Positions 1-7,002 are shown, counted from the stretch's first letter. The stretch: DNA of 7,046 bases from Anaerolineaceae bacterium UBA5365 (GCA_002407905.1 DHPL01000065.1:54711-61756); one strand, 5' to 3'. Notes: generated by a model from the sequence alone, not told the origin. Made by a program: numbers and translations.

Positions 1-1
1 T

Positions 2-3000
2 GGGGCGGGCCTCGGTTTGCCCGGTAAGCATCAGGCCGTCTTCGATGACGGCAACATCCAGGCCATCCTCAACGGTGAGATGCGCATCGAAGCCCTCTCG
101 GACGCGATCAAGCAGGACATCCTTGAAAAACGGATCACCCGCCTGGTCAAATCCCAGGCTGGGGCGGTGATGGAAAAACTGACCGACCCCCAACAGGCTC
201 TGCAATACGCCGGCCAGGGAGGCCATTTTGACCTGGCTGAGGATTTTGGCCTGCCGGCCAACCGTGTGGAAGCCCTGGATATCTCCAGCCAACTGGCCAT
301 CGCCGCGGGCATTGAGGCCCTGCGCGATGCCGGCATTCCCCTGGTTATGGCCTATAAAACCACCAGCGTCGGCAGCCAATTGCCCGACCGCTGGAAGCTC
401 CCCGCCAGCCTGCAGGACGAAACCGGCGTGATCTTCGGCTCGGCTTTCCCCGGCCTTAACCGGGTGATGGAGGAGCAAGAGCGCTACCTTCAGGCTCGCT
501 TGCAGGAAAGCCAGCTGGCCGACCTGGACGCGACCATCGAGCTCACCCGCTCGCTGAACCTGCCGGATGCCCAAATACTCCTGGACGCTCTTCAGGCCCG
601 CCGGGCCGAACTGGCCGCCCAAGCCGAAAGCAAGCCCTACGGCTTCGACCGGCGCTTCCTCTTCCGCATCCTCAGCATGGGCCATAGCCAGTTTGCCGAT
701 TACATCGGCGCGCGCGGCCCCAACGCCCATGTGAACGCCGCCTGCGCCACCACCACCCATGCCGTTTCTCTCGCCGAGGACTGGATCCGCAGCGGCCGCT
801 GCCGGCGTGTGATCGTCATCGCCGGTGACGACGTAACCAATCCCCAAACCATGGATTGGGTGGGCAGCAGCCTGCTGGCCAGCGGCGCGGCCAGCAGCGA
901 AGCCGACCTGCGCCTGGCCGCCATTCCCTTCGATCGCCGCCGCAACGGCATGATCATGGGCATGGGCGCTGTGGGCATCGTTCTGGAAAGCCAGGACGCC
1001 GTCCGCGAGCGCGGCATGAGCGGCATCGCCGAACTCCTGGCTTCCTACACCGCCAACTCCGCCTTCCACGGCACCCGCCTGGACCTGGCGCACGTATCCC
1101 AGGGCATGGATGACCTGCTTACCACGGCAGAACGCCGCTTTGGCTTCAACCGGGCGCAGATCGCTGGGGATACCCTCTTTGTTTCCCACGAGACCTACAC
1201 ACCCGCCCGCGGGGGCAGCGCCAGCGCCGAGATCCACGCTCTGCGCCATGCCTTTGGCCCCCAGGCGGATCAAGTGCTCATCGCCAATACCAAGGGCTTT
1301 ACCGGCCATAGCATGGGCGTAGGCATCGAGGATGTGGTGGCCATCAAGGCCCTGCAAACGGGCATCGTGCCCCCTATCGCCAACCTGGACGCGGATTTTG
1401 AGCCCGATCCTGAGCTGGGCACACTCAAGCTCTCCCGCGGCGGGCACTACAACCCACAATACGCGCTGCGCCTGGGGGCCGGCTTTGGTTCTCAAATCGC
1501 CTTTACGCTTATGCGCCGCCTGCAAGGCGCTGAGGCCCGGCTGGATAGCCCCGTTTATCAGGATTGGCTGGACCGGGTGACCGGTTACGCCCGGGCTGCC
1601 ACGGAGGTCGTCAAACGTACCTTGCGCGTGCCGGACCAGGGCATTCCCCTGAACACCCCCGCCGCCAGCACATGGGTTTACGGTCAGGTACCCCAGGGCT
1701 GGGCGAGCGAAATGGTCCCGCAAGCCAATTCCGAAACAATAACTGCTCCAGTTCAACTGCCCAACGCCACACAAGACAGTCCTGGCGAAACCCCGCCTGC
1801 GTCCACTGGCGCGCCATCGCTTTCAGTGCCAAGCCCGATGCCCGCACCACCGGCTGGGGCCGAGGATGCCCGCGCGGTGCTCCTGGCCATGGTCAGCGAA
1901 AAGACCGGCTACCCTGCCGAGATGCTGGACCTCAACCTCGACCTCGAAGCCGATCTGGGCATCGATACGGTCAAACAGGCTGAACTCTTTGCCGGGATTC
2001 GCGAACACTACGCCATCCCGCGTCAGGAAAATCTGGTCCTCTCGGATTACAACACCCTGGCCAAGGTGCTGAATTTCATCGAAACAAACCGCGGGAATCA
2101 GGCCGCTGCTGAATCGGCCGCCGGCCCCGCGGAGCCAGCGGTTTTGGCTCTTCCAGCGCCTTCAAACGAGCTTCTTACCCCTGCCGCGGCGGCAGAAACC
2201 CAGGCCTCGGTACCCTGGCACGCGCCGCAGCCCGTGCCTGGCTCCGCCGATGAAGCCGCCATCCAGGCCTACCTCCTCCAGGCGGTCAGCGAAAAGACCG
2301 GCTACCCCGCCGAGATGCTGGACCTCAACCTCGACCTCGAGGCAGACCTGGGCATCGACACGGTCAAACAGGCCGAGCTCTTCGCTGCCGTGCGTGAACA
2401 CTACGCCATCCCGCGCCAGGAAAACCTCATCCTCTCCGATTACAACACCCTGGCCAAGGTCATCGGCTTTGTCCAGGAGGGCCTGCGGGCCCAGGCTAAG
2501 GCCATGGAAGCCCAGGCAGAAACTGCGCAAGCCCAGGCAGATGCCCAAACCACAACCGCGGTGCCCCAGCCCGCGGACCCAGGCTCTGTTATGCAAGAAT
2601 CTACCGCGGATGACCCTTCGGTTACACAGGTACTCATTCCGCGTCAGCCGATCCCCGTCCTCCTGCCCAAAGCCCAGCTTTATCTGCCCGCGCTCACGGA
2701 GCTCAAGGGCAAAAAAGTCGGCATTTTGGGCGGCGGCAAGGCCCGCCAAAACGCCTTGCTCAAGGCCCTGGAAGCGGAGGAGGCCCGGGCGGTTCTGCTC
2801 GACCCTGCCGCTTTCCAAACCCAATTGGCAGACCTGGACGGCCTTTACTTCCTCCAGGGTATGCAAGCCGCGCCCGCCGAGCCCCAGGCCTGGCAGGATT
2901 GGGCCGATGCCCTCCTGGAAACGCTCTACACCATCGCCACGCTCTTGCCGAAAGAGGCCTTTATCCTGGCTGCAACTGCCATGGGCGGTTACCAGGCCGT

Positions 3001-5080
3001 GATGCACCCCAGTAGGCCGGATTCGGGCTTGATCAGCGGTTTCTTCAAGGCCCTGCGCCGGGAACGCCCTGCCCAGTTGATCAAAACCATCGATTTTGAA
3101 CCCCAGGTCAAGCCCCCCGCTCTGGCCCGTGCCTTCCTCGCGGAAACCCGCCACGACGGTGTGAACGTCGAGATTGGTTACCATGCCGGCCTCCGATACG
3201 GCCTGGACCTCCATGAGCAGCCCCTCCCTGACCACCCCATAGCCCCCCTGGCCGCGGATAGTGTCGTCCTGATCACCGGCGGTACAGCCGGTATTGTGGC
3301 CCCCATCGCGCGGGATCTGGCCGCCCACGCTCCGGGCACCTATTACCTCCTGGGCCGAACCCCGCTCTTGCCCGCGGACGACCCCGAGCTGCGCCTCCTT
3401 GCCGAAGACTCTTTGGCCCTCAAAACCCAATTGGCCGAGCGCTTGCAGGCCGTGGGCCAAAAAGCCACTCCGGTCGCTATCGAAGCCGCCCTAAGCCGCC
3501 TGCAGAAGGCCGCGGGTATGCACATACTCCTGGCCGACCTTACCGCCCGGGGCGCTAAGGCCCACTACCTGGTCTGCGACCTCAACGATCCGGCCAGCCT
3601 GAACCAGGCCCTGGCCCGGGTAAGGGCCCAGAGCGGCCGCGTGGACCTGGTAATCCATGCCGCCGGCCTGGAAATCAGCCGCAAGATTGAAAACAAAACC
3701 GCCGATGAGCTCAAGCAGGTTGTGGCTGCCAAGGCCCATGGCTTGCAGGCCCTGCAAACCTCTCTGAGCCAGCACCAATTACAGCCCAATCGCTGGGTTT
3801 TCTTCAGCTCGGTGGCTGGCCGCTTTGGCAATGCCGGCCAAACCGATTACGCCGCAGCCAACGACTGGCTGTGTAAACAAGCCTATGCGCTCAGCGCATC
3901 CGGCGCTCAGGCCATCGCCATTGACTGGAGCGCCTGGGCGGAAGTGGGCATGGCCACCCGCGGCAGCATTCCGCGCATCATGCGCATGGCCGGCGTGGAG
4001 TTGTTACAGCCCCACGCTGCCGCGCCGCTGGTCCGCGGCCTCCTGGAAGCCGGTGCAACCGGCGAGTGGCTGGTGGCTGGCAGCATGGGCAAGCTGGCTC
4101 CGGACAATGCCGGTCAGGGCGGGGTGGATCTGCTCCGCGCGGATGCTGAGTTGCACCGCCAAAACCCCACCCATGCCATGTTCAGTCATATTTCCGCCTT
4201 CTCCTCCGATGGCGGCCTTAAACTCTCCGCTGAGCTGGACCCCAGCCAGGAGGCCTACCTGCACGACCACGCCATCAACGGCATCCCGGTCTTGCCAGGG
4301 GTGGTGGGCATCGAAGGCTTTGCCCGCGCGGCCCAGCACGTGGCCGGCGTTTTGGCTTCGGCCCGGGGCTTCAAGGTGCAGCGCGTGGATGACGTGCAGT
4401 TCCTTGCCCCGCTTAAGTTTTATCGCAACGCCCCGCGCAAGATCGAATGGACCGCCAAAGGCTTTGCCTCGGAAGACGGCATCCGCGTGGAGGCCGCCTT
4501 GGAATCGGACTGGCTGCGGGCCAATGGCGAAAACAATCACACACTGCATTTTCAAGGCGCGGTCTACCTCAGCGAATACGCCCGCCCTCAGCGCGAGATC
4601 CGGCGCAGTAAGGCCTGGAACGCTGCGGAAGGCATCTCAGCGGAGGAGATCTACAAGCTCTATTTCCACGGTCCCGCCTTTCAGGTGCTGGCTGGGGCTC
4701 AGCTCTCCGGCAAGAATATCGTTGGGCGCTTCAACCCTGCCCTGGCCCACCAGCCGGGCAGCAACATGGCCGCCACCTATCCCCTGCTGCTGGAGCTCTG
4801 CTTCCAGACCGCCGGCCTCTTCGAGATCGGCAAAATGGGCAGCATGGGCCTGCCCCGCGCCGTGGAAAGCATCCGCCTCTACAGCCAGCGCATGAACGGC
4901 TTGCCGGTCTTTGCCCTGGTTACCCCGCGTGAAAACCCGGGCGGCCTCAGTTTTGACGCCACCGTAGTGGATGGCGACGGCAATGTTTTCCTGGAGATGG
5001 CGCGTTACCAAACCAGTGCCTTGCCCTATGCCTTGCAGCCGGAACTGCTGGCGCCCATCCAAAGTCACTTTCAAGGCTAG
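2..5080 (+). CDS. Multidomain type I fatty-acid/polyketide synthase, KS-ACP-ACP-KR-DH, 5' end outside window
   Basis: This is an iterative-type synthase that condenses acyl units, reduces the 3-keto group and dehydrates. Residues are numbered from the TTG at 17. That TTG is probably not the start: the frame is open from base 2, encodes GAGLG before it, and enters in the middle of a KS N-terminus. KS spans about 1-505, with Cys243 in NAACATTTHA, His391 in SHETYTPARG and His431 in KGFTGHSMG. ACP1 is about 618-692 and ACP2 about 749-823. Both read LGIDTVKQAE, with Thr651 and Thr782 at the usual Ser position. Pro/Ala/Gln-rich linkers surround them. About 868-1075 looks like a KR structural subdomain. 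The catalytic KR is about 1082-1360, with TGGTAGI at 1087-1093, Lys1239, Ser1265, Tyr1278 and Asn1282. DH is about 1385-1675, with His1418 in DHAINGIPVLPG, and HGPAFQ and Glu1593/Gln1597 in the second hotdog half. No AT or ER is visible. The whole resembles a KS/ACP/KR/DH family I recall from Actinomycetota and Chloroflexota. The product cannot be read from the sequence. Confidence 0.93.
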   Translation, partial: GAGLGLPGKHQAVFDDGNIQAILNGEMRIEALSDAIKQDILEKRITRLVKSQAGAVMEKLTDPQQALQYAGQGGHFDLAEDFGLPANRVEALDISSQLAIAAGIEALRDAGIPLVMAYKTTSVGSQLPDRWKLPASLQDETGVIFGSAFPGLNRVMEEQERYLQARLQESQLADLDATIELTRSLNLPDAQILLDALQARRAELAAQAESKPYGFDRRFLFRILSMGHSQFADYIGARGPNAHVNAACATTTHAVSLAEDWIRSGRCRRVIVIAGDDVTNPQTMDWVGSSLLASGAASSEADLRLAAIPFDRRRNGMIMGMGAVGIVLESQDAVRERGMSGIAELLASYTANSAFHGTRLDLAHVSQGMDDLLTTAERRFGFNRAQIAGDTLFVSHETYTPARGGSASAEIHALRHAFGPQADQVLIANTKGFTGHSMGVGIEDVVAIKALQTGIVPPIANLDADFEPDPELGTLKLSRGGHYNPQYALRLGAGFGSQIAFTLMRRLQGAEARLDSPVYQDWLDRVTGYARAATEVVKRTLRVPDQGIPLNTPAASTWVYGQVPQGWASEMVPQANSETITAPVQLPNATQDSPGETPPASTGAPSLSVPSPMPAPPAGAEDARAVLLAMVSEKTGYPAEMLDLNLDLEADLGIDTVKQAELFAGIREHYAIPRQENLVLSDYNTLAKVLNFIETNRGNQAAAESAAGPAEPAVLALPAPSNELLTPAAAAETQASVPWHAPQPVPGSADEAAIQAYLLQAVSEKTGYPAEMLDLNLDLEADLGIDTVKQAELFAAVREHYAIPRQENLILSDYNTLAKVIGFVQEGLRAQAKAMEAQAETAQAQADAQTTTAVPQPADPGSVMQESTADDPSVTQVLIPRQPIPVLLPKAQLYLPALTELKGKKVGILGGGKARQNALLKALEAEEARAVLLDPAAFQTQLADLDGLYFLQGMQAAPAEPQAWQDWADALLETLYTIATLLPKEAFILAATAMGGYQAVMHPSRPDSGLISGFFKALRRERPAQLIKTIDFEPQVKPPALARAFLAETRHDGVNVEIGYHAGLRYGLDLHEQPLPDHPIAPLAADSVVLITGGTAGIVAPIARDLAAHAPGTYYLLGRTPLLPADDPELRLLAEDSLALKTQLAERLQAVGQKATPVAIEAALSRLQKAAGMHILLADLTARGAKAHYLVCDLNDPASLNQALARVRAQSGRVDLVIHAAGLEISRKIENKTADELKQVVAAKAHGLQALQTSLSQHQLQPNRWVFFSSVAGRFGNAGQTDYAAANDWLCKQAYALSASGAQAIAIDWSAWAEVGMATRGSIPRIMRMAGVELLQPHAAAPLVRGLLEAGATGEWLVAGSMGKLAPDNAGQGGVDLLRADAELHRQNPTHAMFSHISAFSSDGGLKLSAELDPSQEAYLHDHAINGIPVLPGVVGIEGFARAAQHVAGVLASARGFKVQRVDDVQFLAPLKFYRNAPRKIEWTAKGFASEDGIRVEAALESDWLRANGENNHTLHFQGAVYLSEYARPQREIRRSKAWNAAEGISAEEIYKLYFHGPAFQVLAGAQLSGKNIVGRFNPALAHQPGSNMAATYPLLLELCFQTAGLFEIGKMGSMGLPRAVESIRLYSQRMNGLPVFALVTPRENPGGLSFDATVVDGDGNVFLEMARYQTSALPYALQPELLAPIQSHFQG
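1891..2460 (+). repeat. Tandem duplication of the ACP domain inside the synthase gene
   Basis: Bases 1891-2067 and 2284-2460 align without gaps over 177 nt at a spacing of 393 nt (131 codons). By hand I count 19 mismatches, about 89% identity, mostly at third codon positions. The segment between the copies (2068-2283) is Ala/Pro-rich and does not resemble the sequence after copy 2. The copies cover the ACP core from helix I to helix III. Tandem ACPs are usual in PUFA synthases and related iterative systems, where they raise throughput. High identity confined to the domain core suggests recent duplication or gene conversion. Confidence 0.95.
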
Positions 5081-5098
5081 CCTCGGCTGGCAGAAAGC

Positions 5099-5102
5099 AG
5101 GA
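5099..5102 (+). promoter_or_regulatory. Ribosome binding site of the phosphopantetheinyl transferase gene
   Basis: AGGA lies four bases before the ATG at 5107, within the 26-bp gap after the synthase stop (TAG 5078-5080). It supports that ATG as the start. The gap shows no promoter or terminator, which fits co-transcription with the synthase. Confidence 0.6.
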
Positions 5103-5106
5103 CAAA

Positions 5107-5838
5107 ATGTTGATCTATACCCTCAATGCCCCCATTGATGATCTGGTGCGTGCTTATCCCCTGCGCGAACAGGCGCTTACAGCCTTCGAGCAGGCTAAAT
5201 TGGCCCATTTTCACGTGGAGAAGCGTATCTTTGAGTATCTGGGCGGCCGGCTCGCGGCCAAGCGCCTGATGCAGATTCTTTTCCCCAGGCTGGCAGCCTC
5301 GGACATCGAGATCCAGAACCTGCCGTCCGGACAGCCCAAACTCTACGTTCAGGGCAAGCCCCAGGGCAGCCTCTCGCTGTCGCACTCCAATGGCTACGCC
5401 GTGGCGGCCTTTAGCGCCGATGCCGGCGATTTTGGCGTGGATCTGGAGAAGGTGGAACCGCGTTCGAACGCCCTCCTGGAAACCTTTTTCACCGAGCACG
5501 AATGCCAGGCCATCTGGGCCGCGCCGCCCGAGCACCGCGATTTGGCCTCCACCCTGGTTTGGAGCGCCAAGGAGGCCATCCTCAAGGCGCGCGGCGTGGG
5601 ATTAGGCGTGGACACGCGCAGCATCAATATTGCCTTGCCCCATTTAAGTGAGCTCGCCCGCGGACGCGGCACTCTGATGGGCTTTGCCCGCGATGATGGC
5701 AGCGTTTACCGCGGCATTTATCACCAGTCCCGCGGGATGGTGAGCACCTATTGCAGCACGGATCTGGATCTGCGCCTGCAGCAGCGCCGCCTGGATGCCG
5801 CCGAAGACCTGGATTGGTTCTCTCCGAACATCGCCTGA
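5107..5838 (+). CDS. Sfp-type 4'-phosphopantetheinyl transferase
   Basis: This enzyme transfers the phosphopantetheine arm of coenzyme A to carrier-protein domains, most plausibly the two ACPs of the synthase ending 26 bp upstream. At 243 residues it has the length of a two-lobed Sfp/Gsp-type enzyme rather than the short AcpS type. Visible signatures: GGRLAAKRL (46-54), the N-lobe motif that contacts CoA in the family; LSLSHSNGYAVAAF (89-102); GVDLE (110-114), giving the metal ligands Asp112 and Glu114; and WSAKEAILK (152-160) with Glu156. After about residue 185 the sequence is less conserved and ends in a charged tail. The start is set by AGGA at 5099-5102. No Rho-independent terminator follows; the repeat array begins about 50 bp downstream. 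The role as partner of the synthase is inferred from position. It might also serve other carrier proteins in the cell. Confidence 0.93.
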   Translation: MLIYTLNAPIDDLVRAYPLREQALTAFEQAKLAHFHVEKRIFEYLGGRLAAKRLMQILFPRLAASDIEIQNLPSGQPKLYVQGKPQGSLSLSHSNGYAVAAFSADAGDFGVDLEKVEPRSNALLETFFTEHECQAIWAAPPEHRDLASTLVWSAKEAILKARGVGLGVDTRSINIALPHLSELARGRGTLMGFARDDGSVYRGIYHQSRGMVSTYCSTDLDLRLQQRRLDAAEDLDWFSPNIA

Positions 5839-5885
5839 GCACGGAACCCCCAACCCGCGCCCCTATCCGCCTGCCAAACGTTAGG

Positions 5886-5901
5886 TAGGATGGCCATCTA
5901 C
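5886..5901. other. Short palindrome in the gap between operon and repeat array
   Basis: GATGGCCATC at 5889-5898 is a perfect 10-bp palindrome. It is flanked by GTA before and TAC after (5886-5888 and 5899-5901), so the dyad extends to 16 bp with one offset base. It lies 50 bp after the transferase stop, in an otherwise featureless stretch (5839-5885). No T-run follows, so it is not a standard terminator. It could be an operator, a degraded repeat end, or chance. Confidence 0.3.
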
Positions 5902-5910
5902 GCACCTCTG

Positions 5911-5943
5911 ATAGGGGAGAGACGACCCCAGGGAGGCTCTCCC
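5911..5943 (+). repeat. REP-like element A1 (variant foot ATAG)
   Basis: The foot is ATAG instead of GTAG. The arms are GGGAGAG (5915-5921) and CTCTCCC (5937-5943), a perfect 7-bp stem around a 15-nt loop identical to that of A5. The changed first foot base may weaken recognition by a RAYT. Confidence 0.8.
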
Positions 5944-5995
5944 GCAAGTAGAATACCGGCCGCTATAAACCCAGACCACCATCCACGTGCCCATG

Positions 5996-6028
5996 GTAGG
6001 CGAGAGACGACCGCAAGGAGGCTCTCCC
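5996..6028 (+). repeat. REP-like element A2 (one stem mismatch)
   Basis: The foot is GTAG (5996-5999), with arms GCGAGAG (6000-6006) and CTCTCCC (6022-6028). The second stem pair is C:C, so this copy is imperfect. The 15-nt loop is ACGACCGCAAGGAGG. Confidence 0.8.
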
Positions 6029-6079
6029 GCAAGCGGAATGTCGGTCGCGAGAGCCCAAATCAACAACCACGAGCCCAGG

Positions 6080-6112
6080 GTAGGGGAGAGACGACCAGAG
6101 GAAGGCTCTCCC
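6080..6112 (+). repeat. REP-like element A3
   Basis: The foot is GTAG (6080-6083), with perfect arms GGGAGAG (6084-6090) and CTCTCCC (6106-6112). The 15-nt loop is ACGACCAGAGGAAGG. Confidence 0.85.
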
Positions 6113-6163
6113 GCATGCGGAAAGTCGGCCGCGAAAATCTAAATCACCTCCCACGAACCTCTG

Positions 6164-6196
6164 GTAGGGGAGAGACGACCGCAGGAAGGCTCTCCC
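6164..6196 (+). repeat. REP-like element A4, left partner of B1
   Basis: The foot is GTAG (6164-6167), with perfect arms GGGAGAG (6168-6174) and CTCTCCC (6190-6196). The 15-nt loop is ACGACCGCAGGAAGG. It is the last unit of the tandem array and also the first half of a convergent pair with the inverted element at 6235-6267. Confidence 0.87.
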
Positions 6197-6234
6197 GCAT
6201 GACATTACCACCTCCCACCCCCATCCAATCTTGC

Positions 6235-6267
6235 GAGATGACCTCACTTTGTTCGATCATCCCCTAC
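6235..6267 (-). repeat. REP-like element B1, inverted orientation
   Basis: Read on the minus strand it has a GTAG foot (6267-6264), arm GGGATGA (6263-6257), a 15-nt loop TCGAACAAAGTGAGG, and arm TCATCTC (6241-6235), which leaves one G:T wobble. Bases 6237-6278 recur exactly at 7005-7046 (42 bp). The plan matches type A, with a different but compensated stem. Confidence 0.85.
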
Positions 6268-6309
6268 CTCACGGGTATGAGGTTAAAACACTCTGCTTCC
6301 AAATGACGC

Positions 6310-6362
6310 CTGGAAAACCCCCATGAAGACCAACAACTACTGGTCGTCTAACGGTTTTCCGG
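6310..6362. terminator. Nested inverted repeat at the 3' end of the transposase gene, possible terminator
   Basis: The outer arms GGAAAACC (6312-6319) and GGTTTTCC (6353-6360) are perfect 8-bp complements, extendable by one G:T and one C:G pair. Inside lies a second hairpin, GACCA (6328-6332) with TGGTC (6341-6345), around an 8-nt loop. On the minus strand the structure begins inside the last codons of the transposase gene (stop at 6350-6348) and closes on a G-rich then T-rich arm. This could end that transcript or mark the end of the mobile unit. No clean U-tract follows, so the terminator call is tentative. Confidence 0.45.
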
Positions 6363-6842
6363 ATCCTGCTCCCAATTGACCGGATTGTTTTCGATATATT
6401 CCCAAGTCGCAGAATAATGCGCGGAGTTTCGGATGATCGTATCGTAATACCCACGTTGCCAAATTCTGATTCGTACATTCCCACCCTTTCGCCTTGCCGC
6501 CTGCACCACTCTCGACTTCAACGCTGCCACGATCGTCCCCAATTTGACCTGTTCATCCGGGGACTTATTGTCATCATCCTCCAGACGGATCAGCAAATGG
6601 ACATGGTTGGGCATGATCACGTAATGCTCTACTTCGCAGAGCGGGAAACTTTGCGTCAAACCTGCAATGGTTTGATCCAATATTTTGCCCATCTGGGAAA
6701 GATGCACAGAACCGTTCGTCATCTCACCAAGCCATTGGTTTCGTTCACAACAGCAGAAAACAACGTGGTAAACCCTCGGCAGAGAATAGTCATAATCTGC
6801 CAGGCGAAGAGGCTTTCGCTTGGGTAAATTACTTTCAGGCAT
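6348..6842 (-). CDS. REP-associated tyrosine transposase (RAYT), Y1/HUH family
   Basis: This is a single-domain HUH endonuclease of the IS200-like TnpA_REP group, which nicks single-stranded DNA at GTAG-footed REP hairpins through a tyrosine-DNA link. From the ATG at 6842 it has 164 residues, close to the usual RAYT size. Visible motifs: RLADYDYSLPRVYHVVF near the N-terminus; MPNHVHLLI with the HUH pair His80 and His82; LGTIVAALKS (101-110); WQRGYYDTIIRN with the tyrosines 132-133, one of which is catalytic; and YIENNPVNWE near the end. I chose ATG 6842 because AAGAG precedes it by four bases. A TTG at 6869 would add nine residues but has no binding site. An AT-rich stretch (6850-6880) lies upstream. 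A hand count of one sequence line gives about 45% GC, against about 73% for a line of the synthase, suggesting separate origin. All key residues are present, so it may be active. Confidence 0.92.
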   Translation of the reverse strand: MPESNLPKRKPLRLADYDYSLPRVYHVVFCCCERNQWLGEMTNGSVHLSQMGKILDQTIAGLTQSFPLCEVEHYVIMPNHVHLLIRLEDDDNKSPDEQVKLGTIVAALKSRVVQAARRKGGNVRIRIWQRGYYDTIIRNSAHYSATWEYIENNPVNWEQDPENR

Positions 6843-6918
6843 CACTCTTATTTTAAACGGGGCAGGCAAGTTATTAAATATGGCTGACCCGATTCAAATC
6901 ACCATCCATGAACCTCCG

Positions 6919-6951
6919 GTAGGGGAGAGACGACCCCAGGGAGGCTCTCCC
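6919..6951 (+). repeat. REP-like element A5
   Basis: The foot is GTAG (6919-6922), with perfect arms GGGAGAG (6923-6929) and CTCTCCC (6945-6951). The loop is identical to that of A1. The lead sequence before the foot (about 6898-6918) matches that of the array units, so the conserved unit is longer than the hairpin. Confidence 0.87.
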
Positions 6952-7002
6952 GATAACTACCGTACCTGCAGCACCTCGATGCCAAGGAGGATTCAACGTT
7001 TC

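Larger units (their letters stand above)
5890..6200 (+). repeat. Four-copy tandem array of an 84-85 bp unit, each holding a REP-like hairpin
   Basis: Four head-to-tail units follow the operon. Their GGG(G/C)GAGAG cores lie at spacings of 85, 84 and 84 bp. Each unit has a conserved lead (roughly CCATCCACGAACCTCTG), then the 33-nt GTAG hairpin element, then a tail starting CCGCA. In units 2 and 3 the tail contains GCGG...(C/T)CGC, which could form a second small stem (6033-6048, 6117-6132); unit 1 does not keep it. The array is non-coding: an open frame running through it exists only because 84 is a multiple of three, and it breaks between units 1 and 2. By analogy with known REPs it may stabilise the 3' end of the operon mRNA or act as transcription end. 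That role is inferred. Confidence 0.9.

Noticed and set aside
17..19. TTG at 17 as start codon of the synthase
   Set aside because: The frame is open to base 2 and encodes residues that belong to a KS N-terminus (GAGLGLPG). There is no ribosome binding site. The gene almost certainly begins upstream of the window.
2162..3460. Long minus-strand open frame of 432 codons
   Set aside because: It lies entirely opposite the ACP and KR regions, where high GC and codon bias leave antisense frames open. Its product has no recognisable motif.
3825..4895. Plus-strand open frame of 356 codons in another frame
   Set aside because: It is a shadow of the KR-DH region; its translation is rich in Pro, Ser, Arg and Trp, as out-of-frame high-GC reading gives.
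5077..5535. Minus-strand open frame opposite the transferase gene
   Set aside because: It is antisense to clear GVDLE/SHSNGYAVAAF coding sequence and shows no motif or start signal of its own.
5855..5875. Possible degraded REP on the minus strand (GATAGGGGCGCG)
   Set aside because: The foot and first arm resemble element A1, but no matching second arm follows at the expected distance.
5911..6196. CRISPR array
   Set aside because: The 33-nt repeats are evenly spaced, but the intervening segments resemble each other instead of being unique. Copies vary, one differs in its stem, and no cas gene is near.
5890..6306. Plus-strand open frame with an apparent 28-residue repeat protein
   Set aside because: The periodicity comes from the 84-bp DNA repeat. 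The frame shifts between units 1 and 2, and conservation follows the hairpin, not the codons.
6417..6827. Plus-strand open frame opposite the transposase
   Set aside because: The minus strand encodes all RAYT motifs (HVH, YYDTIIRN). The plus frame is a shadow.
6871..6897. Promoter of the transposase gene on the minus strand (TTGAAT with TAATAA)
   Set aside because: The spacing is 15 bp and both boxes are weak. The region is simply AT-rich, so this is not enough to call.
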